The position numbers and the translations under genes were made by a program. From NCBI GenBank assembly GCA_002362595.1, contig DEUO01000120.1:14242-21261 (forward strand): 7,020 nucleotides of DNA. The letters are read 5' to 3'. The notes beneath the pieces are model-generated. The model was given only the letters and a program-made list of their open reading frames with translations. It ran no database searches and had not been told where the DNA came from. This stretch comes from Caryophanales bacterium UBA3260 (GTDB taxonomy: Bacteria > Bacillota_I > Bacilli_A > RF39 > UBA660). How positions within the stretch are numbered: position 1 is the first letter of the stretch; every line of letters starts with the position of its first letter. Positions 1 to 5,936 of the stretch are shown here, in pieces.

Positions 1-608
1 ATAACACTACAATTTAATACTTTATATACTTTATTATTAACTGGAGCTATAGGAGTTATAGATAAAGTATTAAGTGTATTATATATAATACTACCATTTA
101 AACACATATTATAAGCAGTACTACCTGTACTAGTACTTACTAATATACCATCTCCAGCAAACCTTTCTAAGAATTCATCATCTACATATATAGGTAATTT
201 CAAAGTAGTAAAATCACTCTTTCTTACAACTATTTCATTTAATGAATTAAAAGCATATACTTTATCTTCTGTTATTACTTTAGATTCTTGAATACTTATT
301 TCTTCTATTTTATAATTATCTGAATTTAATCTCTTAACAAAATCAACAGTATCTTTAATATCTATTTCTTGTAAAAATCCTAAAGTACCACTATTAACTC
401 CAATATAATAAACTTTATCATTAAACTTAGTATCTTTTACCATTCTTAAGAATGATCCATCTCCACCAACAGATATAGCTAAATCAAAACCTCTATTTAC
501 TATTTGAAACCCATATTTTAATAATTCCAGTTCTAAATCTTTCGCTACTATCTGTGATTGTTCATTATCATTAACAAATAATTTTACTTTGTTGATTTTT
601 CTCCCCAT
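1..608 (-). CDS. nadK: NAD kinase, C-terminal end cut off by the window edge
   Basis: Phosphorylates NAD+ to NADP+ using ATP or polyphosphate, in the cytosol. I translated the minus strand from the ATG at 608-606 and obtained 202 residues open at the left edge. Visible motifs, in order, are GGDG at residues 48-51 (NTP binding, catalytic Asp50), NSGTLGFL at 72-79, the Asn-Glu pair at 124-125 (substrate binding), GDG at 152-154, STSTGSTAY at 158-166, and TPIAP at 185-189. This is the complete motif order of bacterial PpnK/NadK. Family members are usually about 250-300 residues, so roughly the last quarter is missing. The start is supported by AGGTGA six bases upstream, and it overlaps the end of pncC by 25 bp, so it is likely the last visible gene of the operon. 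Family identity is certain; donor preference cannot be read. Confidence 0.95.
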   Translation of the reverse strand, partial: MGRKINKVKLFVNDNEQSQIVAKDLELELLKYGFQIVNRGFDLAISVGGDGSFLRMVKDTKFNDKVYYIGVNSGTLGFLQEIDIKDTVDFVKRLNSDNYKIEEISIQESKVITEDKVYAFNSLNEIVVRKSDFTTLKLPIYVDDEFLERFAGDGILVSTSTGSTAYNMCLNGSIIYNTLNTLSITPIAPVNNKVYKVLNCSV

Positions 609-1072
609 AATATTTCACCTAACTTCTCAATTATATAATCTATTACTAACTCTTTATTTTGTTTACGTGTCTTTTTATCTACATTAATATCTATATCATA
701 ATATTTATCTTTATAATAAATACTTACAAATACTTCATTATCTTTACCGAAGTTATTATTTTCATCTGCTCTATTTAACTTACCTGTAATACCAACTCCA
801 AAATCAGAATTAGCAAACTTACTTATGTTAAGTGCCATTTCATGAGCTGTCTCCATACTATATACACTATATTCATTTATTACATCTGCTGAAACACCCA
901 TTTTAATCTTATATTGATTAGAATAAGTAACTGCACTATATTTAAGTATTTCTGATGCACCCTCTATATTAGTAATAGCGCTAGCTACTCCGCCACCAGT
1001 ACAAGATTCCATAGTTGCTATAGTTTCTCCTCTTTTAATTAATTCTAGAACTACTTTCTTAAATGTTTTCAT
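584..1072 (-). CDS. pncC: CinA C-terminal-type NMN deamidase (PncC family)
   Basis: Stand-alone CinA C-terminal domain of 162 residues, the usual PncC length. PncC hydrolyses NMN to nicotinic acid mononucleotide and ammonia, recycling NMN in the cytosol. The hallmark ESCTGG is at residues 22-27, and its Ser is the known catalytic residue of the family. GAS is at 38-40, VTYSN at 48-52 with nearby Lys55, and VSIYY follows at about 116-120. The segment after ITG (95-97) reads KLNRADENNN, whereas the family normally has IAGP followed by Gly-rich residues, so the active-site loop is diverged and activity is not guaranteed. The start is four bases after the stop of the MiaB-like gene, and AGGAGA lies within that gene's last codons, which suggests coupled translation. 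The surrounding nad genes support the NMN role over CinA's competence-related name. Confidence 0.85.
   Translation of the reverse strand: MKTFKKVVLELIKRGETIATMESCTGGGVASAITNIEGASEILKYSAVTYSNQYKIKMGVSADVINEYSVYSMETAHEMALNISKFANSDFGVGITGKLNRADENNNFGKDNEVFVSIYYKDKYYDIDINVDKKTRKQNKELVIDYIIEKLGEILWGEKSTK
609..620 (-). promoter_or_regulatory. ribosome binding site fixing the nadK start
   Basis: On the minus strand AGGTGA (620-615) lies six bases before the ATG at 608-606. It sits inside the pncC coding sequence. This supports the 25-bp pncC/nadK overlap rather than a later start. Confidence 0.6.
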
Positions 1073-1076
1073 AATA

Positions 1077-2111
1077 TCATTCTCCTATATATTTTTTAAA
1101 TCGTTCTTTCGCTTTCTTTAAGCTAAAGTTACCATCAAAATAAGGATTCCAAGAATAATAATCAAATTCTTTTTCTAATCTTTCTTTATCATAATTAGGA
1201 TATAATTTATCATCTACTCTATAATCTATTATTATATTTGTTGCAACTTTAACTCCTAAACTTCTAACTAATTGCATTATTTCTAATGCCCTCTTTGTCA
1301 TTGTAACACTTCTATTCATCGCCTTCAACACTTCTTCATCATAACTTTGAATAGGGCAATGTAAAATATTTAAATATCCTGATTTAGCAAGTTCTATAAC
1401 CTCATCTCCGCAAGCTACTAATGTTTGTGGTTCAATATTACGAATAGATATTTGTTTCTGTAATCTAATCGCAATAGCACACCAATCTTTAATCTGTGTA
1501 ACAGTAGGACTATCTGATATTAAAACTACATCTTCATGATTTAAAAATTCTTCTATCTGTGTTTCAGGAACAACAGCATAAGATTCTCCTCTTGTATGTT
1601 TGATAGTACAATACTTACATTTACCATGACAACCTGCTCCTATTTTTAATGGATAAAAGTTACGAAATAAGTTACCATCTTTAAAAGTATCTTTACTTTC
1701 AGAAAAATCAGGAACCCAATAAGGTGGTTCATAATCAATTAAATTTCTATCATTTATTTCTTGGCCAACAGTTCTTACTACATCTAATCTTCTAATAAAA
1801 GATGGTAATTCTATATCAAGTCTTTGAGCTAAACATCCACCCATATAAATCTCTTTACCTGTCTCTTGATGCAATCTTGTAGCAACTTCAATATCTTTTA
1901 ATATAGATAAATCTGTTACTTGGCAACCTAATACTACTATTGTATCTGCTTGCTTAGGATTGCTAACACATCTCTCTGAATGAGCATTCGCCCATGATAG
2001 AAAATCTGACCATACCGACATACAAGCAGATGATGTTGCATAAATCCTTCCTTCTAAATCATTTACATTATACATTTTGCCTTCCCCAAAAACATTCTTT
2101 ATTTCTTCCAT
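1077..2111 (-). CDS. MiaB-like radical SAM methylthiotransferase homologue lacking the TRAM domain
   Basis: 344 residues. The N-terminal third resembles the methylthiotransferase (UPF0004) domain: Cys30 in SACMSVWSD, Cys63 in VVLGCQVTD and Cys93 in MGGCLAQR match the three cysteines that hold the auxiliary cluster in MiaB/RimO/MtaB. The radical SAM CX3CX2C motif is Cys161, Cys165, Cys168 in GCHGKCKYCTIKHTRG. CPIQSYDEEVLKAMNRSVT (252-270) corresponds to the family's QSG..vL..MnR motif. Family members run to about 430-450 residues and end in a TRAM domain that contacts the substrate; this one stops just after the radical SAM barrel. Such enzymes insert a methylthio group into tRNA adenosine or a ribosomal protein Asp. 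Without TRAM the substrate is open, and the neighbouring Cys-tailed protein is a candidate. It starts 33 bp after the preceding radical SAM gene, with AAAGGA nine bases upstream of the ATG. Confidence 0.8.
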   Translation of the reverse strand: MEEIKNVFGEGKMYNVNDLEGRIYATSSACMSVWSDFLSWANAHSERCVSNPKQADTIVVLGCQVTDLSILKDIEVATRLHQETGKEIYMGGCLAQRLDIELPSFIRRLDVVRTVGQEINDRNLIDYEPPYWVPDFSESKDTFKDGNLFRNFYPLKIGAGCHGKCKYCTIKHTRGESYAVVPETQIEEFLNHEDVVLISDSPTVTQIKDWCAIAIRLQKQISIRNIEPQTLVACGDEVIELAKSGYLNILHCPIQSYDEEVLKAMNRSVTMTKRALEIMQLVRSLGVKVATNIIIDYRVDDKLYPNYDKERLEKEFDYYSWNPYFDGNFSLKKAKERFKKYIGE

Positions 2112-2144
2112 ATATATACTTCCTTTCTATTATTCCCTCTAGTT

Positions 2145-3050
2145 TTACTTATATAAAAGTTTTTTACCAAACCCTGCTGTAACTCTATTATCTGATGTAT
2201 AAACAAGTTGTGTAGTATAAGGACAGTTACAATCTTTAACCATTCTTGCATAAAACTCTACTAATCTATTAGTATCAGATAAATAAAGTCCATCTACACA
2301 TTCACAATAATCTTCACAATAGAAGTGATGAGCAGAGAAAAAACTATCGTCTAAATGACTAAATATATCATTAAAATTTATAAAATGTTCACTTGCATAA
2401 TTATTACATTTCATTAAAGAAACAAAGCCGTTTTTATAAACTCCAGTGGCTCCAACATAATTAAGCATTTTTTTTATCTCTTCTAAACTATCAATATATC
2501 CCCTCATAACCATTGTATTAATATTAACAATTTTCTTATCATCAAGAGCTTCTTGAAACTCCATAATATCCTCTGTAGTAGCTACTTTATCTGATTTAAA
2601 AATATCTCTATTAGTACCATCATCATAATGATGCCTAGATATATGAATACTTTCCAATTTATTAATATCTTCATAATCCAATAATCTTAATAAATTATAT
2701 CCATTTGTTGATACAGCTACTTCTAAAGTAGGATCTATTCTATATATTAATTCTAATAAACGAAACATTTTATCTGGATTCATCATTGGTTCTCCACCTG
2801 TAATACTTATTCCATGTAATCTACCTTTACTTAATAAATAACGTATTACAAATTCTAACTTCTTAAAATCTATTGTTCCAAAATCTTTACTACATTCATT
2901 AGCGCAGAATTTACAATCTGCATTACAAGCATCTGTTAATTTTATATATAAACGTAAACTAGGAGTAACTTCTTTTAAACATTCTGGATTAGTAGTACAA
3001 AGAGTATCTCTAACTATTAAGTCATGTCCAAATAAGTTAATAGTTTTCAT
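2145..3050 (-). CDS. radical SAM enzyme with a C-terminal cysteine cluster
   Basis: 301 residues. LTDACNADCKFC (38-49) supplies the CX3CX2C site (Cys42, Cys46, Cys49) for the SAM-cleaving [4Fe-4S] cluster. GGEP at 85-88 is the SAM-binding motif, and STNG at 114-117 is also typical of MoaA/SPASM-type enzymes. After the barrel come Cys245, Cys249, Cys251, Cys274 and Cys276, which could hold an auxiliary Fe-S cluster of SPASM/twitch kind, although the spacing does not match a standard SPASM domain. Cys18 and Cys24 lie before the barrel. MoaA, QueE and NrdG are poor matches in motif spacing or context. The ATG directly abuts the stop codon of the Cys-tailed protein gene and its Shine-Dalgarno sits in that gene's last codons, so the two are probably translationally coupled. 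I infer a peptide or protein maturase; no specific reaction can be named. Confidence 0.8.
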   Translation of the reverse strand: MKTINLFGHDLIVRDTLCTTNPECLKEVTPSLRLYIKLTDACNADCKFCANECSKDFGTIDFKKLEFVIRYLLSKGRLHGISITGGEPMMNPDKMFRLLELIYRIDPTLEVAVSTNGYNLLRLLDYEDINKLESIHISRHHYDDGTNRDIFKSDKVATTEDIMEFQEALDDKKIVNINTMVMRGYIDSLEEIKKMLNYVGATGVYKNGFVSLMKCNNYASEHFINFNDIFSHLDDSFFSAHHFYCEDYCECVDGLYLSDTNRLVEFYARMVKDCNCPYTTQLVYTSDNRVTAGFGKKLLYK

Positions 3051-3488
3051 CTAACATCCACTCCTATAGCTGCTGCCACAACCGCAGCCAGATGAATAGC
3101 TTACACTTCCACCACATCCAGAAGATACAACTGGTTCATGATAACTACTACTATAATGACGATAATGCTTATCTTCATATTCATCTTTAGGTTGTACTTT
3201 TCTTGCCGGTCTTTTCTTAACTAACTTCTTACCTTCCGTCTCTTTTTCTTTCGCAAACAATGAAGATACATCTACAAAACCAAAACTTGCCTTTATATTA
3301 ACTAAAGAATCATAACAATCCAACACTTTATCAACTTTAGCCAAAGTCTCTCCATCACACATTTGTGTAAGTTCTAAATAAGCACGAAATTTTCTTAAAT
3401 TAGCTTCTACTTCTTCATTTTCACAACTATCAACTTGATTAACAAGTTTATTTATAAATTCTATAATATTATTTTGATCAAACATCAT
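3051..3488 (-). CDS. small protein with Gly/Ser/Cys-rich tail, possible radical SAM substrate
   Basis: 145 residues; I do not recognise the family. Residues 1-75 look helical and acidic, with Cys22, Cys44 and Cys58. Residues 85-105 are a charged, Lys/Arg-rich linker (KKRPARK). Residues 107-145 are a low-complexity Tyr/Ser/Gly/Cys tail. The tail carries a degenerate repeat: VVSSGC, SYSSGC, SYRSGC, giving Cys125, Cys135, Cys137 and a terminal Cys145. A leader-like domain plus a Cys-rich core, directly followed by a radical SAM gene, is the arrangement of RiPP precursors such as ranthipeptides, but that is inference. A metal- or cluster-binding tail is the main alternative. No signal peptide or membrane segment is seen. 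The reading frame starts with two Met codons; AGGAGG lies four bases before the first and seven before the second, so Met2 may be the true start. It follows nadR after 12 bp. Confidence 0.75.
   Translation of the reverse strand: MMFDQNNIIEFINKLVNQVDSCENEEVEANLRKFRAYLELTQMCDGETLAKVDKVLDCYDSLVNIKASFGFVDVSSLFAKEKETEGKKLVKKRPARKVQPKDEYEDKHYRHYSSSYHEPVVSSGCGGSVSYSSGCGCGSSYRSGC
3061..3065 (-). promoter_or_regulatory. Shine-Dalgarno for the radical SAM gene, embedded in the upstream gene's tail codons
   Basis: AGGAG on the minus strand lies within the last codons of the Cys-tailed protein (Tyr-Arg-Ser-Gly-Cys), ten bases before the radical SAM ATG at 3050. The upstream stop TAG (3053-3051) touches that ATG. 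Ribosomes finishing the small protein are therefore placed to start the enzyme. Confidence 0.65.
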
Positions 3489-3492
3489 AATA

Positions 3493-3498
3493 CCTCCT
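3493..3498 (-). promoter_or_regulatory. strong ribosome binding site of the Cys-tailed protein gene
   Basis: Perfect AGGAGG in the 12-bp gap after nadR. Its spacing is four bases to the first ATG and seven to the second, in-frame ATG; the second spacing is closer to optimal. It is the strongest Shine-Dalgarno in the operon, which suggests this protein is made in excess over its neighbours. Confidence 0.65.
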
Positions 3499-3500
3499 AA

Positions 3501-4535
3501 TTACCATATTGTTTCTATTCCAAATTTATCTTTTATTATCTCTTTAGCTATATTAAATCTATTTAAATAATCGCCACCTAAACTTATAAAATCTATTTTA
3601 TGTTCATAGAATAATTTCTTTATTTGATTACTATATTTAACTCTATCTGCTTCAATCTTTTCACTTCTTGTTCCATCTTGAACAAATTCTACTGTTGGTT
3701 CTAAAAATAAAACTAAATCAAATTCATTAATTCTAGCAATTGCATCAGCTAAAGCATCACATTTTTTTATATCGTTTTTATCACTTAATAAAAATCTTGA
3801 ATAGAACTTTGTAGTAAGAGCATCAGTATCTACAAATAATAATCTATTACAGCTTTTTAACGCTTCTATTTCTTCTGCTTTCTGTCTTATCAAGTTTTCA
3901 TATAAATCATACTTATCCATATTATCTTCGCCACCTGCTATCTCACATGTATCTCTACCTATTTCTCTTACAAAATTAGTATTATATGCAATAGCTAAAT
4001 TTTGAACTAAAGTTGATTTACCTGTACTTTCTCCTCCTACTACTAATATTTTTTTAGCATAATATGGTCTACAAATAGGAGGTATATATTGCCAATTTTT
4101 ATATACATCAAATCTAATATTTGTAGAACTAATTGGTACTTCACTTCTATCAAAGTAAATTACTTCACTTTCTGGTTCATAAAGACTTTCAAAACGATTT
4201 GTACCAAAATAATCAGAGCCACAGAAGACAGCATCAATTGGTTTGCCTATGCATTTCTTTATATCTTCTGCACCTTTCTCCCAGTAATAATCTGTATTAT
4301 ATTCTTCTTTACTTACCGCTTTATCTTCAATTAATATTATTTTTACATTATCAAGATGTTTTACATTATTATATATCCATCTATATCGCAATTCTTTTGA
4401 AGTAGACTCTCTTCCTTCACACCAACTAATCATAACGTATAATTCACGACACATACTTGCTGCTCTAATAATGTCATGTAAATGACCTATATGCAAAGGA
4501 TCAAAAGAACCTCCATACATTCCAACATTATACAT
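3501..4535 (-). CDS. nadR: NadR-type bifunctional NMN adenylyltransferase / nicotinamide riboside kinase
   Basis: 344 residues with two domains. Residues 1-150 form a nucleotidyltransferase: GGSFDPLHIGH at 8-18 (HxGH motif), CGSDYFG at about 105-111 and PISSTNIR at 134-141 (ISSTxxR). This converts NMN plus ATP to NAD+. Residues 160-344 form a P-loop kinase: Walker A GGESTGKST at 167-175, REIGRDTCE at 190-198, DTD at 236-238 and DGTR at 287-290, as in NadR riboside kinases; this converts nicotinamide riboside to NMN. The N-terminal helix-turn-helix of enterobacterial NadR is absent, so no repressor role is expected. The gene starts two bases after the pnuC stop, with AAAGGAGAA seven bases upstream. 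Placement next to pnuC fits uptake followed by phosphorylation and adenylation of nicotinamide riboside. Confidence 0.93.
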   Translation of the reverse strand: MYNVGMYGGSFDPLHIGHLHDIIRAASMCRELYVMISWCEGRESTSKELRYRWIYNNVKHLDNVKIILIEDKAVSKEEYNTDYYWEKGAEDIKKCIGKPIDAVFCGSDYFGTNRFESLYEPESEVIYFDRSEVPISSTNIRFDVYKNWQYIPPICRPYYAKKILVVGGESTGKSTLVQNLAIAYNTNFVREIGRDTCEIAGGEDNMDKYDLYENLIRQKAEEIEALKSCNRLLFVDTDALTTKFYSRFLLSDKNDIKKCDALADAIARINEFDLVLFLEPTVEFVQDGTRSEKIEADRVKYSNQIKKLFYEHKIDFISLGGDYLNRFNIAKEIIKDKFGIETIW

Positions 4536-4537
4536 AT

Positions 4538-5209
4538 TTAATTCTCCTTTGCCATTTTAGTCCAATTATAATAACCATAAAATGCATTAATTAAATATAC
4601 TGCCCACATTGTTACCATAACAAAGTCTCCAGCAATAACCCACATAACTACAGTAATAATATCTATAACAATCCATAATAGCCATTGTTCACGATATCGT
4701 AGCATCATTAAAGCATTTGCAACAACTGAAGTAACTGTTGAAGCACTATCTAATAATGTTCCAGCACCACCTAGTAAATCTAAAACAAATTTATATCCTA
4801 AAACTCCTAAACCTATAATAACTAAAAATATAACGCTTTGAACTAAATTCAACTTCTTACCTTCTGCTGTATCTGTTTCATCATTCATATGTTTATTCCA
4901 TAAATAATAACCTATAAATTGTGATGGTAAATAATAAAGTGCATTTAACATAACTTCTCCATAATATTTATTAATCCAAGCTATAATTACATAACCTACT
5001 ATATTAAAGAATCCCCATATATATTGACTTTTCTTTCCCTTAGCACATAATACTACACAAAATATTCCACATATTGCTGCCATACCATCAATAAGTAAAT
5101 ACCATATAGAACTTTCTTTATCTATTATAGAAAAGTATATTGTAAAACCAATAACTGCAAGTAACATCCCCCATTCAAACCAATTAAATTTATTAATAAT
5201 CTTTTTCAT
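4538..5209 (-). CDS. pnuC: PnuC-type nicotinamide riboside transporter
   Basis: 223-residue integral membrane protein with about seven hydrophobic segments by eye, at roughly 13-29, 36-56, 63-79, 86-104, 123-142, 154-170 and 176-214, the last long enough for two helices. The stretch YYLPSQFIGYYLW (92-104) and the later LDSAST (153-158), REQWLLWIVIDI (173-184) and NAFYGYYNW (208-216) are characteristic of the PnuC family. PnuC carries nicotinamide riboside across the cytoplasmic membrane by facilitated diffusion; uptake is made one-way by intracellular phosphorylation, which the adjacent NadR-type kinase can provide. Thiamine- and riboflavin-carrying relatives exist, but the context favours the NAD precursor. 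The start overlaps the nadD stop as ATGA, so translation is probably coupled. Confidence 0.92.
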   Translation of the reverse strand: MKKIINKFNWFEWGMLLAVIGFTIYFSIIDKESSIWYLLIDGMAAICGIFCVVLCAKGKKSQYIWGFFNIVGYVIIAWINKYYGEVMLNALYYLPSQFIGYYLWNKHMNDETDTAEGKKLNLVQSVIFLVIIGLGVLGYKFVLDLLGGAGTLLDSASTVTSVVANALMMLRYREQWLLWIVIDIITVVMWVIAGDFVMVTMWAVYLINAFYGYYNWTKMAKEN

Positions 5210-5808
5210 TTCAATTCTCCATTCTCATATAATTTATTTTTTTTAATATATTCAATAATATCTTTATAAAGATATTTTTCTAATTCTTTATAATTTCTTT
5301 TTACTATCAACTCTCTAACTCCTGTAGAAGAAATATCTACCTGTTCAATTGGAGCTACTACAATATTATTTTTATATTCTTTAAATTGTTCTAATAACTC
5401 ACTAATATCATTACTACTTCTATCTATAACTAGAATCTTATAATTTCTTAATATTTCTTCTCCATTCTTCCATTTATCAATATAGCTTAAATTATCAGTA
5501 CCACAGATAAAATATATTTCATCATTTGGATATTCTTCTTTAAAATGAGCAAGTGTTTCACATGTATAAACAACATGATCTTTTAATTCATAATCACTAA
5601 CAACTAATCTTTCATCTTTATTAGTAATAAGTTTTATCATTTCATAACGTTTTTGATCGTCTACTAAATTAGATTTATATTTATATTGACCACCAGTAGG
5701 AACAAAAATAATTTTATCAACAATCTGTCTATTAACTAAATCTTTAGCTATTTTTTCATGCATTTTATGTGGTGGATTAAAGCTTCCTCCAAACACTCCT
5801 ATTTTCAT
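5206..5808 (-). CDS. nadD: NadD-like nicotinate-nucleotide adenylyltransferase
   Basis: 200 residues, the usual NadD length. It joins the AMP moiety of ATP to nicotinic acid mononucleotide, giving deamido-NAD. GGSFNPPHKMH (7-17) is the nucleotidyltransferase signature, CGTDNL at 102-107 is followed by WK at 113-114, and DISSTGVRE (158-166) is the ISSTxxR motif. Two features are unusual: the HxGH motif reads HKMH, with Met for the normally conserved Gly, and the PPHK element expected after FVPT is replaced by GGQYKYKS. Similar variants seem familiar to me from gut Bacilli, but this is memory, not a search. It is the first gene after the promoter at 5880-5908 and has AAAGGAG seven bases before its ATG. 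The later NadR-type gene makes a second adenylyltransferase in one operon. NaMN versus NMN preference cannot be told. Confidence 0.8.
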   Translation of the reverse strand: MKIGVFGGSFNPPHKMHEKIAKDLVNRQIVDKIIFVPTGGQYKYKSNLVDDQKRYEMIKLITNKDERLVVSDYELKDHVVYTCETLAHFKEEYPNDEIYFICGTDNLSYIDKWKNGEEILRNYKILVIDRSSNDISELLEQFKEYKNNIVVAPIEQVDISSTGVRELIVKRNYKELEKYLYKDIIEYIKKNKLYENGELK

Positions 5809-5815
5809 AATATCT

Positions 5816-5822
5816 CTCCTTT
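5816..5822 (-). promoter_or_regulatory. ribosome binding site of nadD, abutting an inverted repeat
   Basis: AAAGGAG on the minus strand, seven bases before the ATG at 5808. Its first A is also the last base of the inverted repeat at 5822-5846, so a hairpin or bound protein there would crowd the ribosome site. Confidence 0.6.
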
Positions 5823-5846
5823 GTTATTATTATTTTATTAATAACA
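5822..5846 (-). repeat. 8-bp perfect inverted repeat in the nadD leader
   Basis: On the minus strand TGTTATTA (5846-5839) and TAATAACA (5829-5822) are separated by nine A/T bases. It lies in the untranslated leader between the promoter and the nadD start. It may be an operator or a weak A/U hairpin. Low base complexity makes a chance origin possible, but the same half-site recurs at 5870-5880. Confidence 0.5.
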
Positions 5847-5866
5847 CATTTTTCAAAAAAATATTT

Positions 5867-5880
5867 CTTTGTTATTAACA
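5867..5880 (-). promoter_or_regulatory. palindrome at the transcription start, operator candidate
   Basis: TGTTAATAACA (5880-5870) is a perfect 5-bp-arm palindrome sharing one base with the -10 box, so it covers the expected start of transcription. With its flank it gives TAATAACAAAG (5877-5867), repeated exactly at 5829-5819, 48 bp downstream. A half-site at the start point and a second copy in the leader is typical of repressor operators, but I cannot name a regulator. Confidence 0.45.
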
Positions 5881-5908
5881 TTATATTAAAAAGATATATG
5901 AATGTCAA
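5880..5908 (-). promoter_or_regulatory. consensus sigma-70/sigma-A promoter of the nadD-to-nadK operon
   Basis: On the minus strand TTGACA (5908-5903), a 17-bp spacer and TATAAT (5885-5880) match the housekeeping consensus at all twelve positions with ideal spacing. Upstream is an A/T tract that could act as an UP element. Transcription would begin near 5874, leaving a leader of about 65 bases before the nadD ATG. The site makes the eight downstream genes a separate unit from prs, and its strength suggests that repression or timing is needed to control it. Confidence 0.85.
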
Positions 5909-5911
5909 TAT

Positions 5912-5934
5912 GTTTTTAAAAAAAAATTAAAAAC
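5912..5934 (-). repeat. A/T-rich inverted repeat just after prs
   Basis: GTTTTTAA (5934-5927) and TTAAAAAC (5919-5912) flank seven T bases on the minus strand, starting three bases past the prs stop. Only one G-C pair closes the stem, so it is a poor intrinsic terminator. It may instead be an UP element for the promoter downstream, or simply base-composition bias. Confidence 0.35.
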
Positions 5935-5936
5935 TA

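Noticed and set aside
1994..2182. Plus-strand open frame of 62 codons spanning the gap between the two radical SAM genes
   Set aside because: Mostly antisense to the MiaB-like gene, with no Shine-Dalgarno signal and a biased composition that mirrors the opposite strand.
2145..3050. Identity as QueE, NrdG activase or MoaA
   Set aside because: QueE uses a different cysteine spacing, NrdG is about half this length, and MoaA's C-terminal cluster pattern and molybdopterin gene neighbours are absent.
3051..3488. Surface or secreted Gly-rich protein
   Set aside because: No signal peptide, membrane segment or anchor motif; the N-terminus is acidic and helical.
4089..4405. Two overlapping plus-strand open frames inside nadR (81 and 90 codons)
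   Set aside because: They are antisense to a well-supported gene with intact motifs. The aromatic, hydrophobic look comes from A/T-rich reverse codons.
3501..4535. NadR as an NAD-responsive transcriptional repressor of this operon
   Set aside because: The N-terminal helix-turn-helix of enterobacterial NadR is missing; the protein begins directly with the adenylyltransferase motif.
5809..5879. NAD-sensing riboswitch in the nadD leader
   Set aside because: The leader is only about 65 bases, nearly all A/U, and has no G-C stems or conserved internal loops.
5912..5934. Intrinsic terminator for prs
   Set aside because: The stem has a single G-C pair and the T run lies in the loop, not after the stem, so it was listed only as a repeat.
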